From Candidatus Nanopelagicales bacterium (GTDB taxonomy: Bacteria; Actinomycetota; Actinomycetes; Nanopelagicales; Nanopelagicaceae), in assembly GCA_030834095.1 (NCBI GenBank), contig JAURGA010000007.1, positions 1 to 54,114 on the forward strand: a DNA stretch of 54,114 nt, written 5' to 3'. Shown here piece after piece: positions 37,478-47,929 of the stretch. The notes under the pieces were generated by a model. It made no database searches. It was not told the DNA's origin and was given only the letters and a program-made list of their open reading frames with translations. The position numbers and the translations under genes are program-made. Position 1 is the first letter of the stretch. Each line of letters opens with the position of its first letter.

Positions 37478-37990
37478 CTCGCTAAAGAGGGCGGCACAAA
37501 CCTTTGGATGTAAATCTTTTCGCATTGTGGCAAAACTCTCAGGCGGCCAATTTGCCGCATAAACCCGATGTAAAAGTAAGGCCAGCGGATAACTCCTCTG
37601 ATCTTCAAAGGCCTTCACTAATGAGGCTGATGCGAGTTCGCCTTTACCCTGTTCGTAACTTATTGCAGAGTGCAGCGCAGCAACCGGTGCGATTTGTCCG
37701 CTTGGCGCAATTTCTAGCAGCCATCGCCACATTGAACTAACGGTTTCAATGTTTTCAGAAGTTGTAAATCCCATTGCATAATCCCTAACTTGTAAGTCCG
37801 CCAAGCGCACAAAAACTAGCGCTAGCAAAGCTTTGTTCTTACAAGTCCCAGTTCGCGTGAACTCTTCTACTAAATCATTAAAGGCTAAGGCCCCGGCTCT
37901 TTGTAGTAGTTGAAAACCATCGCTCTCATAATCAATTTCAGAAACCAGTGAGACCAATTCGTTTAATTCAACATCCATTAGCTCGTTCAT
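37475..37990 (-). CDS. DUF4192-like actinobacterial protein (short form)
   Basis: A 171-residue protein that matches the C-terminal half of DUF4192: KNKALLALVFVRLADL, SSMWRWLLEIAPSGQIAPVAALHSAISYEQGKGELASASLVKAFED, and SYPLALLLHRVYAANWPPE. Full DUF4192 proteins are about twice as long, so this is a short or divergent form. The function of the family is not known. A purine-rich AGAGAGAAG stretch precedes the ATG. Confidence 0.6.
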   Translation of the reverse strand: MNELMDVELNELVSLVSEIDYESDGFQLLQRAGALAFNDLVEEFTRTGTCKNKALLALVFVRLADLQVRDYAMGFTTSENIETVSSMWRWLLEIAPSGQIAPVAALHSAISYEQGKGELASASLVKAFEDQRSYPLALLLHRVYAANWPPESFATMRKDLHPKVCAALFSE

Positions 37991-38014
37991 TTTTCTTCTC
38001 TCTTTTCAATAGAT

Positions 38015-38710
38015 TTAATTTGAATATTTTGAGGGCGCGCTTACGACATTAACTTTGGTATACAAGGTCTGAACTATTGCGCCGCCGCTAACTTCACTTG
38101 TTGTGCCAGATGCTTTCCAAGTGCCGCCCCAAGTTATTTGTAGCGAAGCTAGATAACTTCCGCTGCGGGTATAGGTGTGCGTAATACTCTGATTTGGGAA
38201 TGGCGCTCCCCTGGTTGTGGAAGAAAGTTCTGTTCCATCACCGAAATTCCAGAGATAAGTTGGTGATAAGTAAACAGTTATCGGAACACCAAGCATTACG
38301 ACTGAAGTTTTGAAATTGGGTGGTGTTGTTGTCCAGAAATTAACCGGGACTTGAACTAAGGCGCTTGTTGCAGGTTGATGATGAATCTCTTTCATCGGTA
38401 TTAGCTGAGCCAATTGATCTGATAGCGAGAGTTTTACAACAGGCTTTGGAGTGTATTTCTTTGGAACGATTGCAGTTGCTACTGGCCGAGGTGTATATGG
38501 CCGTGGCGTCCAAGTTCTAGTTGGAACTGGTTTTGGAACTGGTTTTGCTGAGGCGCTACTGCCATTTTGTTTGGCGGTAATGATTAATTTGCCAGTTTTA
38601 GGATCGGTATAAACCTTTACGCAGACTTTGGTCTTGCAATTTGGTGCAGCGCTGGCCGGAGTTACGGATATTAAAAGCAGTAAGGCTATGAGTATTTTAA
38701 GTAAAGGCAC
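38015..38710 (-). CDS. Secreted PKD-domain protein
   Basis: About 231 residues from GTG 38710. A signal peptide (PLLKILIALLLLISVTPASA) precedes a short Cys pair (NCKTKVCVKVYTD), a Pro/Thr/Arg-rich linker, and a PKD domain with YLWNFGDGTELSS and SITHTYTRSGSYLASLQITW. PKD domains mediate protein or polysaccharide contacts outside the cell. GTG 38710 has TATCTT 6 nt upstream; a longer frame to 38743 would put 11 residues ahead of the signal peptide. Role unknown. Confidence 0.7.
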   Translation of the reverse strand: MPLLKILIALLLLISVTPASAAPNCKTKVCVKVYTDPKTGKLIITAKQNGSSASAKPVPKPVPTRTWTPRPYTPRPVATAIVPKKYTPKPVVKLSLSDQLAQLIPMKEIHHQPATSALVQVPVNFWTTTPPNFKTSVVMLGVPITVYLSPTYLWNFGDGTELSSTTRGAPFPNQSITHTYTRSGSYLASLQITWGGTWKASGTTSEVSGGAIVQTLYTKVNVVSAPSKYSN

Positions 38711-38781
38711 CTGCGCAAGATAGAACTCCTGAGAATTAAGCAAGGGATAGGTATTTCTAAATTGTGGAAAGTGCGCAGGTG
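38708..38781. repeat. Perfect 10-bp inverted repeat flanking the PKD/NUDIX divergent promoter
   Basis: CACCTGCGCA at 38708-38717 and TGCGCAGGTG at 38772-38781 are exact reverse complements, 54 bp apart. Each arm contains a GTG start-like triplet in the same context (GCGCAGGTG) for the divergent genes. Confidence 0.6.
38717..38722 (-). promoter_or_regulatory. Leaderless -10 (TATCTT) of the PKD-protein gene
   Basis: TATCTT on the minus strand ends 6 nt before the GTG at 38710. Confidence 0.5.
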
Positions 38782-39258
38782 TGTAAATCTAGAGCCGTGG
38801 CACATAGAGATGGTGATGGTTGGGTCGAGTGTGTCTGTGGCAATCGTCATTGGGGCTTAAATGGCGCAGCAGGTTTAATGCTAGTTCGTGACCGCACAAT
38901 CTTGATGCAACATCGTGCACCCTGGGTTCATAACGGTGACACTTGGGGTATTCCTGGTGGCGCACGTGATTCGCATGAAACCCCCACTGAAGCCGCGCTC
39001 CGTGAAGCCCATGAAGAGATTGGAATTTCTACAAAGTTAGTGGATCCGATTGAAATCTATAGCGACAAACACGATAGCTGGTCGTATGACACTGTCATCT
39101 CAAAAGCCCATAAAGATTTAGTTGCTCACGAGCAGAACGATGAATCACTTCAAGTCGAATGGGTTGCTTTCGAAGATGTGGTTAGTAAAAACTTACATCC
39201 CAGCTTTGCAAAAACTTGGCCAATTTTACTGGCCCGCCTCGAGATAATCTTTATTTAA
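38764..39258 (+). CDS. NUDIX hydrolase
   Basis: A 164-residue protein. The NUDIX box GGARDSHETPTEAALREAHEEIG is complete (G at start, REAHEE core). The N-terminus WVECVCGNRHWGLNGAAGLML, with two cysteines, matches an actinobacterial subfamily. The start is GTG 38764 (TATTTC lies 6 nt upstream) or GTG 38779. It hydrolyses some nucleoside-diphosphate-linked compound; the substrate is not deducible. Its last 33 bp overlap the convergent dinG-like gene. Confidence 0.85.
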   Translation: MESAQVCKSRAVAHRDGDGWVECVCGNRHWGLNGAAGLMLVRDRTILMQHRAPWVHNGDTWGIPGGARDSHETPTEAALREAHEEIGISTKLVDPIEIYSDKHDSWSYDTVISKAHKDLVAHEQNDESLQVEWVAFEDVVSKNLHPSFAKTWPILLARLEIIFI

Positions 39259-41235
39259 TCGCTTCAAAGAATCGCGGATTACTGCGCCATCACTTGTGCG
39301 CCAAAATGGTGGCATCGAATTTAACAATACCGAGCCATATCGTTTTGTAACAATACGCGAATCTAAAATTGCAACGACTCCGCGATCATCAACTGATCGA
39401 ATCAATCGCCCAGTTCCTTGCGCCAACAAGAGCGCAGCGCGTGGCAATGAGACTTGCATGAATCCACTTCCACCAGCGGCATCTGCTTCAGCAGCGCGCG
39501 CACTCATGACTGGTTCGTCGGGTCTTGGAAATGGAATTCGATCAATTGCTACAAGTGTGCAGGATGGACCTGGAACATCGATTCCTTGCCACAACGAAAT
39601 TGTGCCGAGCAGGATTGATTTTGGATCCTTTGCAAATCTTTCAACCAAAGTTCCGACACTGTCACCACGTTTCTGCGTGATGATTGGAATCTCGAGTTCA
39701 GCCAACACTTTGCGCAAATATTCATCGGCCATCTCGACTCCGCGCCAAGATGAGAAGAGTGCGAGGGTGCGGCCACCAGCTGCATCAATTAGCTCTGCAA
39801 GTTCGGTGAGTGCCTCTTTACTTGGACCATCTCGACCTGGTTCTGGAATATGTTTTGGGAGATAGAGCGCACCTTGTTTTGCAAAATCAAAGGGCGAACC
39901 AACATCCAACATCTGCACATTAGCGGGATCGATTTCGCCCGCTTCAAATTCAGCTTCCGAATCTTCATCATCAGATCCACCGACAACAAAGCCAATTGAT
40001 TTAGCAATTGCATCGAATGATTTACCAACCGACAACGTTGCACTTGTTGCAATGACAGGTGTATCAGTTAATAAGTTGGCTCGTAATACCTGCGATACCG
40101 ATAGCGGTGCCAGATAGAGTGTGGAAAAAATTGGCTCAAACCACATAACTTGATGGCCACTTGGCTTCAACATCTTGGTTGCAGTTTGTTGAACCTCATT
40201 TGTTGCACCCTTTACTCGGGCTCGCTCGGCCATCGAATCTGGATCAATCACATCAGAATCAGCATTTATAAGTGCAACCACTGCAGCGGATGCCTCTTTA
40301 ACTTTACGAATAGGTGCTTCTAATTGCGCAGGTAGTTCTGGCAACCGACCAGCTTTTGTAGGATCATTTCGAACATCGGCAGCAAAATCATTTAACGCAT
40401 CAGCAAAATTGTCAGCCGCCTTGGCAAATGCATCGGATGCTTTGCCAGGTAAATGTTTCTTCGCCATCTTGGCTGCGCGTTCGACCCTTGCGACTGTAAG
40501 TTCTTCAGTGACTGCTTGCGTAGTGCGATCCATAAATTCGTGAGCTTCATCGAGAATCACCGCATCGCGTTCGGGCAAAATTGGATGTGAATCCACAATT
40601 TCAATTGCCAATAGCGTGTGATTTGTTACGACCACATCAGCGGTCTGAGCTTTGGCTTTTGCATTTACCGCAAAACATTGAGATCCATAAGCACAATCAT
40701 CTTTACCAATACATTCACGCCCTGAAACTGAATTTGCATACCAAACCCGGCGATCAACATCTGGTGCATCATCGCGGTCACCAGATACTCCTGGTGTTTC
40801 GGCCCAAGCCCGCAGACGCTTTGCATCTTTCTCAAGAGTCCCGATTTCTAGCAAGACTTCACCATCTGGATCTGCTTCTGCGCTATTCATTTTCTGCAGA
40901 CATAAATAGTTTCCGACGCCCTTATAAACTGCAAAAGTTAATTCGCGTCCAAGTTCTTTCTCTAGGGCGCCTTTTATTCTTGGTAAATCTCGCTCAACCA
41001 ATTGCCGTTGCAGGGCAAGTGTTGCTGTTGCAACCAAAACTTTCTTGCCATGGACAAGTGCAGGAACTAAATAAGCAAGTGATTTTCCGGTGCCGGTGCC
41101 AGCTTGAACCAATAAGTGATGTCGATCAGATAACGCATTTGCGACAGCTTCGGCCATTGTAATTTGACCTTCGCGAGGTTGGCCACCAATTGCGTCAACG
41201 GCAGCATCCAAGGCTTTGCGCATCTTTTCAAGCAT
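39226..41235 (-). CDS. dinG: DinG-like ATP-dependent DNA helicase (XPD family)
   Basis: A 669-residue superfamily 2 helicase. Walker A AGTGTGKS near residue 45, DEAH in VILDEAHEF, and C-terminal motifs (LFSSWRGVEMAD, LGTISLWQGIDVPG, QGTGRLIR). Four cysteines between motifs I and II (LCLQKM, then GRECIGKDDC and CFAV) fit an XPD-type 4Fe-4S domain. It should unwind DNA 5' to 3' in repair. No SOS box is apparent near its start. Confidence 0.9.
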   Translation of the reverse strand: MLEKMRKALDAAVDAIGGQPREGQITMAEAVANALSDRHHLLVQAGTGTGKSLAYLVPALVHGKKVLVATATLALQRQLVERDLPRIKGALEKELGRELTFAVYKGVGNYLCLQKMNSAEADPDGEVLLEIGTLEKDAKRLRAWAETPGVSGDRDDAPDVDRRVWYANSVSGRECIGKDDCAYGSQCFAVNAKAKAQTADVVVTNHTLLAIEIVDSHPILPERDAVILDEAHEFMDRTTQAVTEELTVARVERAAKMAKKHLPGKASDAFAKAADNFADALNDFAADVRNDPTKAGRLPELPAQLEAPIRKVKEASAAVVALINADSDVIDPDSMAERARVKGATNEVQQTATKMLKPSGHQVMWFEPIFSTLYLAPLSVSQVLRANLLTDTPVIATSATLSVGKSFDAIAKSIGFVVGGSDDEDSEAEFEAGEIDPANVQMLDVGSPFDFAKQGALYLPKHIPEPGRDGPSKEALTELAELIDAAGGRTLALFSSWRGVEMADEYLRKVLAELEIPIITQKRGDSVGTLVERFAKDPKSILLGTISLWQGIDVPGPSCTLVAIDRIPFPRPDEPVMSARAAEADAAGGSGFMQVSLPRAALLLAQGTGRLIRSVDDRGVVAILDSRIVTKRYGSVLLNSMPPFWRTSDGAVIRDSLKRLNKDYLEAGQ

Positions 41236-41273
41236 TTGAAATCACTAGCGAACCATATCGGCAAGCGCTGAAG

Positions 41274-42227
41274 TTATTTGAGATGGTGTTCGGTTTCCAC
41301 AAAACGTATGGTGCGAGATTTTCCACGCATCACAAGTGATTGGCTGACCGCACCAAATTGTGAATATTTCACGCCCTTAAGCAATTCGCCATCGGTAATT
41401 CCAGTTGCGGCCATGAAAACATCTTCAGAATTCACCAGATCTTTAGTTGTATAAACCTGATCTAACTTATATCCAGCAGCAATTGCGCTCTGCTTTTCGG
41501 CATCATCTTTCGGGCGTAATAAGCCTTGGATTACTCCCCCTAAACAGATCATTGCCGCCGCAGTGATTACGCCTTCTGGTGTGCCACCAATTCCCATCAA
41601 TAAATCAACCGAGGTATTTGGCCGAGCCGCTTCAATTGCAGCAGCAACATCGCCATCTTGAATGAATTTAACTCGGGCACCCGCATCGTGAATATCTTTT
41701 ACTAATTGATCGTGTCGAGGCCGATTCAAAACTACAACTGTTAAATCGCTGATGCTGCGATTCTTAGCCTTGGCAACTGCCTGCAAATTAGCTTTTACTG
41801 GAGCCGTGATATCGATTTTATCTGCAGCCTCTGGGCCAGTAACAATCTTGTTCATGTAGAAAACACCAGATGGATCAAACATTGTTCCCCGCGGCGCAAT
41901 TGCAATAACACTGATTGCACCATTAGAACCATTTGCAGTTAGTGAAGTTCCATCAATTGGATCTACCGCAACATCGCACTTTGGTCCAAGGCCATTTCCA
42001 ACTTCTTCGCCGTCATGCAACATTGGAGCGTTATCTTTTTCGCCCTCACCGATTACAACTACACCGGCCATATCAACTGTGTTTATCAGAGAGCGCATTG
42101 CTTTTACTGCTGCGCCATCAGCGCCATCTTTATCACCGCGGCCAATCCAAGGTGCCGCAGCAAGCGCAGCTGTTTCAGTAACGCGAATTAGCTCTAACGC
42201 TAAGTTGCGATCTGGAACCTGAGTCAC
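41274..42227 (-). CDS. glpX: Fructose-1,6-bisphosphatase, class II
   Basis: A 317-residue GlpX-type phosphatase. Metal and substrate motifs are [27 protein letters not shown], and [14 protein letters not shown]. It catalyses the gluconeogenic dephosphorylation of fructose-1,6-bisphosphate. The ATG overlaps the ppdK stop by 4 bases, so the two gluconeogenic/reversible-glycolytic enzymes are co-translated. Confidence 0.94.
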   Translation of the reverse strand: MTQVPDRNLALELIRVTETAALAAAPWIGRGDKDGADGAAVKAMRSLINTVDMAGVVVIGEGEKDNAPMLHDGEEVGNGLGPKCDVAVDPIDGTSLTANGSNGAISVIAIAPRGTMFDPSGVFYMNKIVTGPEAADKIDITAPVKANLQAVAKAKNRSISDLTVVVLNRPRHDQLVKDIHDAGARVKFIQDGDVAAAIEAARPNTSVDLLMGIGGTPEGVITAAAMICLGGVIQGLLRPKDDAEKQSAIAAGYKLDQVYTTKDLVNSEDVFMAATGITDGELLKGVKYSQFGAVSQSLVMRGKSRTIRFVETEHHLK

Positions 42228-44938
42228 TGAGTTGAACTCTCCTTGGCTGATTTGGCATTAGCTTTCATCGCTACTGCTCTTCCAGATTCCAATCTAGCAA
42301 CCGGAACTCTAAATGGTGAGCAAGAAACATAATCCAGACCAATTCGGTCGAAGAAGTGAATACTTGTTGGGTCGCCACCATGTTCACCGCAGACCCCGAG
42401 TTTGAAATTCTTGCGGATTGATCGCGCTTGATCGGTCGCAGTCTTAACCAAAATTCCTACACCGGCTTGATCAAGGGATTCAAAGGGGTTGAATGGAACA
42501 AGTTCTAGATCCAAATATCTTGGCAAGAATGAAGATTCAACATCGTCGCGGCTAAAGGCCCAAGTAAGTTGGGTCAAATCATTTGTTCCAAAGGAGAAGA
42601 AGTCGGCATATACCCCAAGACGTTCTGCAGTAATTGCCGCGCGCGGAGTTTCGATCATTGTGCCGATTGGAATATTTTCACTCTGGCCAGTGCCCTTGAA
42701 GGTTCGTTTGATTTCTTCTTCCAAAGTTTCGCGCAAGTAGAGAAGTTCGCGCTGGGTTGCGACAAGTGGAATCATAACTTCTGGTTTTGGATCATGGCCA
42801 AGTTTTTTAACTTCCAGTAGCGCATGCACAAGTGCACGAACCTGCATCTTGTAAAGTTCAGGAATCAAAATACCGAGTCGAACCCCGCGAAGGCCGAGCA
42901 TTGGATTTGATTCGTGCATCCGCTTTACTGCAGCAAAGACTGCAATATCGCGTGCCGGAATCTCTTCATTTAAAGCTTCGGCTCGCGCCATATGTGCCAT
43001 AAGTTCGGCAAGTGGTGGCAAGAATTCGTGTAGTGGTGGATCGAGTAACCGAACTGTCACGGGCAAGCCAGACATCGCCATCATAATTCCAACGAAATCT
43101 GCACGTTGCAAAATTTCCATCTCACCAATAACGCCGCGCTGAACATCCTCGTTTTCAGCCAAGACTAGACGTTCTACATAAGAGCGACGTGGTCCCAAGA
43201 ACATATGCTCGGTGCGACACAGGCCAACACCTTCGCCACCCAAGATGCGCGCCTTTATTGCATCTTCTGGCGTATCCGCATTTGCGCGAACATTTAATCG
43301 ACGAATCGAATCAGCATGAGTCAACAATCTATCAACAGCCTTAACAACTGGAGAAGCTTCATCACTCTTTGAATCGAGCAGGCCTTCTAGATAAGTTGTT
43401 ACTGGAGATGCAACAACTGGAAGTTCACCTAAATAAACTGCGCCACTTGAACCATCGATTGAAATAACTTCACCGGCATAAACGCTCTTGCCGCCAACCG
43501 TAAAGAAGCCACCGGCTTCATCAACAGTAATACTTTCAGTTCCGCAAACTGCAGTCTTTCCCATTCCGCGCGCAACAACTGCAGCATGTGAAGTCTTGCC
43601 ACCACGGCTAGTCAAAATTCCTTGCGCAGCAACCATTCCACCTAAATCATCTGGGCTGGTTTCGCGCCGCACCAAAATAACTTTGCGACCACTCTTTGAT
43701 GCTTCATACGCCTTCTTTGAATCAAAGACCACTTCGCCTACTGCGGCACCTGGTGATGCCGGAATTCCGCGAGCAATTTCATTTACCTGGCCGCGCAAAT
43801 CAAATTGCGGGAACATAAGTTGAACAAGTTGATCTCCGCTGACTCGAATCAAGGCTTCATCAATTGTGATTTTTCCTTCTTCAACCAATTGCACTGCAAT
43901 TCGAAATGCCGCTTCTGCGGTTCGCTTTCCGACACGAGTCTGCAGAATCCAGAGCTTGCCTTTTTCAACGGTAAATTCAATGTCGCAGAGATCGCGATAG
44001 TGCTTTTCAAGTTTGGCCATAACATCATCAAGTTCAGTTGCAATGCGTGGAATCTCGTTCGCTAAATCAGCTAAAGACATTGTGTTTCGGATACCCGCAA
44101 CAACATCTTCACCTTGGGCCCGGACTAGATAGTCGCCATAACTTCCACTCTCGCCAGTTGCCGGATCTCTTGTGAAGGCAACACCCGTGCCAGATTGATC
44201 ATCAAGATTTCCAAAGACCATTGATTGCACATTTACTGCTGTTCCTAAATCAGATGGAATCCGCTCACGTTGTCTATACAACTGAGCGCGTTCAGAGTTC
44301 CAGGAATGAAATACCGCTTCAACAGATTTCGCTAGATGCTCGCGTGGATCAGTAGGAAAATCTTCACCAGTAACCGCTTCGGTCTCTTTTATATAACCTT
44401 CGGTCAAAGCTTTTAGGCCATCGACATCTAAATCTGCAATCGATTTCGCTTTAAATTGTGTCAGGACTCGAGCGGCAATCTTGTGGAATTCTTCATTTGG
44501 AACATCGCAGACGATGCGACCATACATATCAACAAAGCGGCGATAACAATCCCACGCAAATTTCGGATTACCTGATTGCTCGCCCATTGCTTGCGCAACT
44601 TCTGGCGTCATTCCAACATTTAGAACGGTCTCCATCATCCCCGGCATTGAAAACTTTGCACCAGAGCGAACTGAAACTAAAAGTGGTTTCGTTGGATTGC
44701 CGAACTCTTTTCCAAGTTCTTTCTCTAAATTAGCTAGCGCTGCTTCTAACTGCGCAGGAAGTGCTTCTGGAATTTTCTCGTTAACTAAAAATTCGCGACA
44801 AGCTTCAGTTGTAATTGTGAATCCAGGAGGAACTGGCAAACCAATTTTCACCATCTCGGCAAGGTTTGCACCTTTTCCGCCAAGTAGATCAGACTGCGTG
44901 CGATCGCCAAATGTGAACGGGTGAATAAAAGTAGTCAT
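42224..44938 (-). CDS. ppdK: Pyruvate, phosphate dikinase
   Basis: A 904-residue enzyme. The N-terminal nucleotide domain begins [20 protein letters not shown]. The phosphohistidine loop is [21 protein letters not shown] near residue 450, and the C-terminal PEP/pyruvate barrel includes GLCRTEHMF and [10 protein letters not shown] (catalytic cysteine near 848). It interconverts pyruvate and phosphoenolpyruvate with ATP and phosphate. AGGAGGG lies 6 nt before the ATG, and a stem-loop abuts that site. Operon with glpX. Confidence 0.95.
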   Translation of the reverse strand: MTTFIHPFTFGDRTQSDLLGGKGANLAEMVKIGLPVPPGFTITTEACREFLVNEKIPEALPAQLEAALANLEKELGKEFGNPTKPLLVSVRSGAKFSMPGMMETVLNVGMTPEVAQAMGEQSGNPKFAWDCYRRFVDMYGRIVCDVPNEEFHKIAARVLTQFKAKSIADLDVDGLKALTEGYIKETEAVTGEDFPTDPREHLAKSVEAVFHSWNSERAQLYRQRERIPSDLGTAVNVQSMVFGNLDDQSGTGVAFTRDPATGESGSYGDYLVRAQGEDVVAGIRNTMSLADLANEIPRIATELDDVMAKLEKHYRDLCDIEFTVEKGKLWILQTRVGKRTAEAAFRIAVQLVEEGKITIDEALIRVSGDQLVQLMFPQFDLRGQVNEIARGIPASPGAAVGEVVFDSKKAYEASKSGRKVILVRRETSPDDLGGMVAAQGILTSRGGKTSHAAVVARGMGKTAVCGTESITVDEAGGFFTVGGKSVYAGEVISIDGSSGAVYLGELPVVASPVTTYLEGLLDSKSDEASPVVKAVDRLLTHADSIRRLNVRANADTPEDAIKARILGGEGVGLCRTEHMFLGPRRSYVERLVLAENEDVQRGVIGEMEILQRADFVGIMMAMSGLPVTVRLLDPPLHEFLPPLAELMAHMARAEALNEEIPARDIAVFAAVKRMHESNPMLGLRGVRLGILIPELYKMQVRALVHALLEVKKLGHDPKPEVMIPLVATQRELLYLRETLEEEIKRTFKGTGQSENIPIGTMIETPRAAITAERLGVYADFFSFGTNDLTQLTWAFSRDDVESSFLPRYLDLELVPFNPFESLDQAGVGILVKTATDQARSIRKNFKLGVCGEHGGDPTSIHFFDRIGLDYVSCSPFRVPVARLESGRAVAMKANAKSAKESSTQ

Positions 44939-44952
44939 CGTTGACCCTCCTG

Positions 44953-44978
44953 ATTAGGCAAGAGCCTAATTGTTTTTT
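44953..44978 (+). terminator. Hairpin plus T-run in the ppdK leader (terminator-like on the plus strand)
   Basis: ATTAGGC (44953-44959), loop AAGA, GCCTAAT (44964-44970), then TGTTTTTT. On the plus strand this is a standard intrinsic terminator shape, but no plus-strand gene lies upstream. On the minus strand the same hairpin ends one base before the ppdK Shine-Dalgarno and could affect its translation. Confidence 0.55.
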
Positions 44979-45005
44979 CGCTTTCCTCGCCAGTAATTAA
45001 GGCCT

Positions 45006-45045
45006 AAATAAAACGAGCCCCGGGTGATTTCTCACACGAGGCTCG
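45006..45045 (-). terminator. Intrinsic terminator of the nrdR-nrdJ operon
   Basis: On the minus strand, CGAGCCTCG pairs with CGGGGCTCG (one G-U), extended by GTGA/TCAC closing a GAAA tetraloop, followed by TTTTATTT. It lies 26 bp past the nrdJ stop. Strong stem and U-run. Confidence 0.8.
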
Positions 45046-45070
45046 CTCTAATTAGTAACTTTTATTCGGA

Positions 45071-47902
45071 TTACGAACATCCAGAAGTATTGCCACAACC
45101 TTCGCAGACGAAGCATGAACCAGCCATTCGCATCTTTACTCCACAGGTCATGCAGAGAGGTGCATCTGATTTAACGCCGCTCATCTTTTCGAAGAGTTCC
45201 ATTGATGAACCAACTCCGTTGCCTTCTGCAGGCGCACTTTCAATCTTTACCGCAACCGGTGCTTTCGCAGCTGGCTTGAAAGATGCTGATTGCGCAGCAG
45301 CTGCAACGATCTCTTTGATTGCAGATGGATCTGGAGTGTATTCACCAGTGTCTAGTGCACGTTGGCGTTCTGATGATGTGTAAAGACCCATCGCGCTACG
45401 TGATTCGAATGGTAAGTAATCAAGTGCTAAGCGACGGAAGATGTAATCCATCATGGATTGCGCCATGCGGATATCTGCATCATCTGTCATTCCTGCTGGT
45501 TCGAAGCGCAGGTTAGTGAACTTCTCTACGAAAGTTTCTAGTGGAACTCCGTATTGCAGACCGATTGATACTGCGATTGAGAAGGCATCCATCACACCGG
45601 CAAGAGTTGAACCCTGCTTGCCAAGCTTTAGGAATACTTCACCAAGTGCGCCATCTGCATATGCACCAGCTGTCATGTAACCCTCGGCGCCGCCAACCAT
45701 AAATGATGTTGTGATTGATGGACGTGACTTAGGTAGACGCTTACGTGTAGCAGTTGGGTGCGCTGCTTCTGCAACTGCATCTGTTGGTGCACCCTTTGAA
45801 TCAGATAGTGGTTGACCGACCTTACAGTTGTCGCGATAAACCGCGAGCGCCTTTAGGCCAAGCTTCCAACCTTCGTAGTAAACCTCTTCGATTTCGGCAA
45901 CTGTTGCATCTGAAGGCAGGTTAACTGTCTTTGAGATTGCACCAGATAGGAATGGTTGACATGCAGCCATCATCTTTACGTGGCCCATTGCTGAGATTGA
46001 GCGGATACCCATTGCACAGTCGAAGATGTCATAGTGCTCTGGCTTTAGGCCAGGTGCATCAATGATGTTTCCGTTCTCTGCGATGTATTCAACGATTGCT
46101 TCGTTAGTCTCATCTGAATATCCAAGCTTCTTAAGTGCTTGTGGAATTGTCTGGTTCACGATCTGCATTGAACCGCCACCGACAAGCTTCTTAAACTTAA
46201 CTAGAGCAAGGTCTGGCTCGATTCCTGTTGTATCGCAATCCATCATCAAGCCGATAGTTCCGGTTGGTGCAAGAACTGATGCTTGCGCATTGCGCCAGCC
46301 ATTCTTATCGCCAATCTCGAGGCACTTCTCCCACTCTTTATTCGCTACTTGCCAGACATCTTGATCTAGTGAAGTAACGCTCTTTGCAGATGCTGAGGCA
46401 TTTGCATGCTTCTTCATTACGCGAGTGTGTGCTTGTGCGTTGCGAGCGAAACCAGCATACGGTCCAACGATTCCGGCAAGTTCTGCAGAGCGTCGGTATG
46501 AAGTTCCGGTCATGAGAGATGTGATTGCGCCAGCGAGTTGGCGGCCGCCATCTGAATCGTAAGCAAGACCTGAAGCCATAAGTAGCGCACCAAGGTTTGC
46601 ATAACCGATACCTAGTTGACGGTAGTTGCGAGTTGTCTCACCGATTGGATCTGTTGGGAAATCTGCGAAGCAGATTGAGATATCCATCGCAGTGATGATT
46701 AATTCAACTGACTTTACAAAGTTCTTTGCATCGAATGAGCCATTTGATTCTAGGAACTTTAGAAGGTTAAGTGATGCCAAGTTACATGATGAGTTATCAA
46801 GTGACATGTATTCAGAGCAAGGGTTCGATGCATTGATGCGACCGGTCTCTGGGTTTGTATGCCAATCATTGATTGTGTCGTCATATTGAATTCCTGGATC
46901 AGCACATGCCCAGGCTGCTTCTGCCATCTTGCGGAATAGTTCGCGAGCTTCGACAGTTTCGATAACTTCACCTGAAGCACGAGCAACTAGGCCAAACTTT
47001 TCGTTGTTCTCATATGCGCGCATGAATTCATCTGATACGCGAACTGAGTTATTAGCGTTTTGATATTGCACAGAAATAATGTCTTTTCCGCCGAGATCCA
47101 TGTCGAAGCCAGCATCGCGAAGTGCGCGAATCTTGTCCTCTTCACGGACCTTGGTCTCGATGAATTCTTCGATATCTGGGTGGTTTACATCTAGAACAAC
47201 CATCTTTGCTGCGCGACGGGTTGCGCCACCTGACTTGATTGTTCCTGCTGATGCATCTGCACCGCGCATGAATGAAACTGGACCAGAAGCTGTTCCGCCA
47301 GACTTTAGAAGTTCTTTTGCAGAACGAATACGTGAAAGGTTTAGACCAGCGCCTGAACCGCCCTTGAAGATCATTCCTTCTTCGCGATACCAGTTAAGGA
47401 TTGAATCCATTGTGTCATCGACAGAGAGGATGAAACATGCAGAAACTTGTTGTGGTGCATTAGTTCCGACGTTAAACCAGACTGGTGAGTTAAATGAGAA
47501 GACCTGGTGCATAAGCATCCAAGTTAATTCGTGTTCGAAAATTTCAGCATCTGCATCTGTTGCGAAGTAACCGAAATCTTTTCCGGCCTTTGTGTAGGTA
47601 AGAACTACGCGGTCAATTACTTGCTTTAGTGACCATTCGCGATTGTCATGTCCTACTGCGCCACGGAAGTATTTTGTTGTAACGATGGTTGAAGCATTTA
47701 CTGACCAGAAGTCTGGATACTCGACACCCTTCTGTTCGAAGATAACTTCGCCTGATTTCCAGTTGGTCTGCACAACATCGCGACGTTCCCAAGTCACTTC
47801 GTCATATGGGTGCTTTCCAGCAGTGGTATAGATACGTTCGAGAGTAAGGCCCTTGCCTAGGGTTTTCTTATTTCCCGCTGCTGGCTTATTGACGATAGAC
47901 AT
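45071..47902 (-). CDS. nrdJ: Adenosylcobalamin-dependent ribonucleotide reductase (class II)
   Basis: A 943-residue class II reductase. Landmarks: SACFILSVDDTMDSIL, GSGAGLNLSRIR, the catalytic NPCSE with the radical cysteine near residue 362, LAPTGTIGLMMDCDTTGIEP, and a C-terminal region MCTCGVKMRMAGSCFVCEGCGNTSGCS-type cysteine cluster (CMTCG, CFVCEGCG). It makes deoxynucleotides without oxygen dependence but needs vitamin B12, a known dependency of streamlined freshwater actinobacteria. AAGGA precedes the ATG. No B12 riboswitch is evident in front of the operon. Confidence 0.96.
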   Translation of the reverse strand: MSIVNKPAAGNKKTLGKGLTLERIYTTAGKHPYDEVTWERRDVVQTNWKSGEVIFEQKGVEYPDFWSVNASTIVTTKYFRGAVGHDNREWSLKQVIDRVVLTYTKAGKDFGYFATDADAEIFEHELTWMLMHQVFSFNSPVWFNVGTNAPQQVSACFILSVDDTMDSILNWYREEGMIFKGGSGAGLNLSRIRSAKELLKSGGTASGPVSFMRGADASAGTIKSGGATRRAAKMVVLDVNHPDIEEFIETKVREEDKIRALRDAGFDMDLGGKDIISVQYQNANNSVRVSDEFMRAYENNEKFGLVARASGEVIETVEARELFRKMAEAAWACADPGIQYDDTINDWHTNPETGRINASNPCSEYMSLDNSSCNLASLNLLKFLESNGSFDAKNFVKSVELIITAMDISICFADFPTDPIGETTRNYRQLGIGYANLGALLMASGLAYDSDGGRQLAGAITSLMTGTSYRRSAELAGIVGPYAGFARNAQAHTRVMKKHANASASAKSVTSLDQDVWQVANKEWEKCLEIGDKNGWRNAQASVLAPTGTIGLMMDCDTTGIEPDLALVKFKKLVGGGSMQIVNQTIPQALKKLGYSDETNEAIVEYIAENGNIIDAPGLKPEHYDIFDCAMGIRSISAMGHVKMMAACQPFLSGAISKTVNLPSDATVAEIEEVYYEGWKLGLKALAVYRDNCKVGQPLSDSKGAPTDAVAEAAHPTATRKRLPKSRPSITTSFMVGGAEGYMTAGAYADGALGEVFLKLGKQGSTLAGVMDAFSIAVSIGLQYGVPLETFVEKFTNLRFEPAGMTDDADIRMAQSMMDYIFRRLALDYLPFESRSAMGLYTSSERQRALDTGEYTPDPSAIKEIVAAAAQSASFKPAAKAPVAVKIESAPAEGNGVGSSMELFEKMSGVKSDAPLCMTCGVKMRMAGSCFVCEGCGNTSGCS

Positions 47903-47929
47903 GACTTGTTTCCTTCTTCCGGCTAGTAA

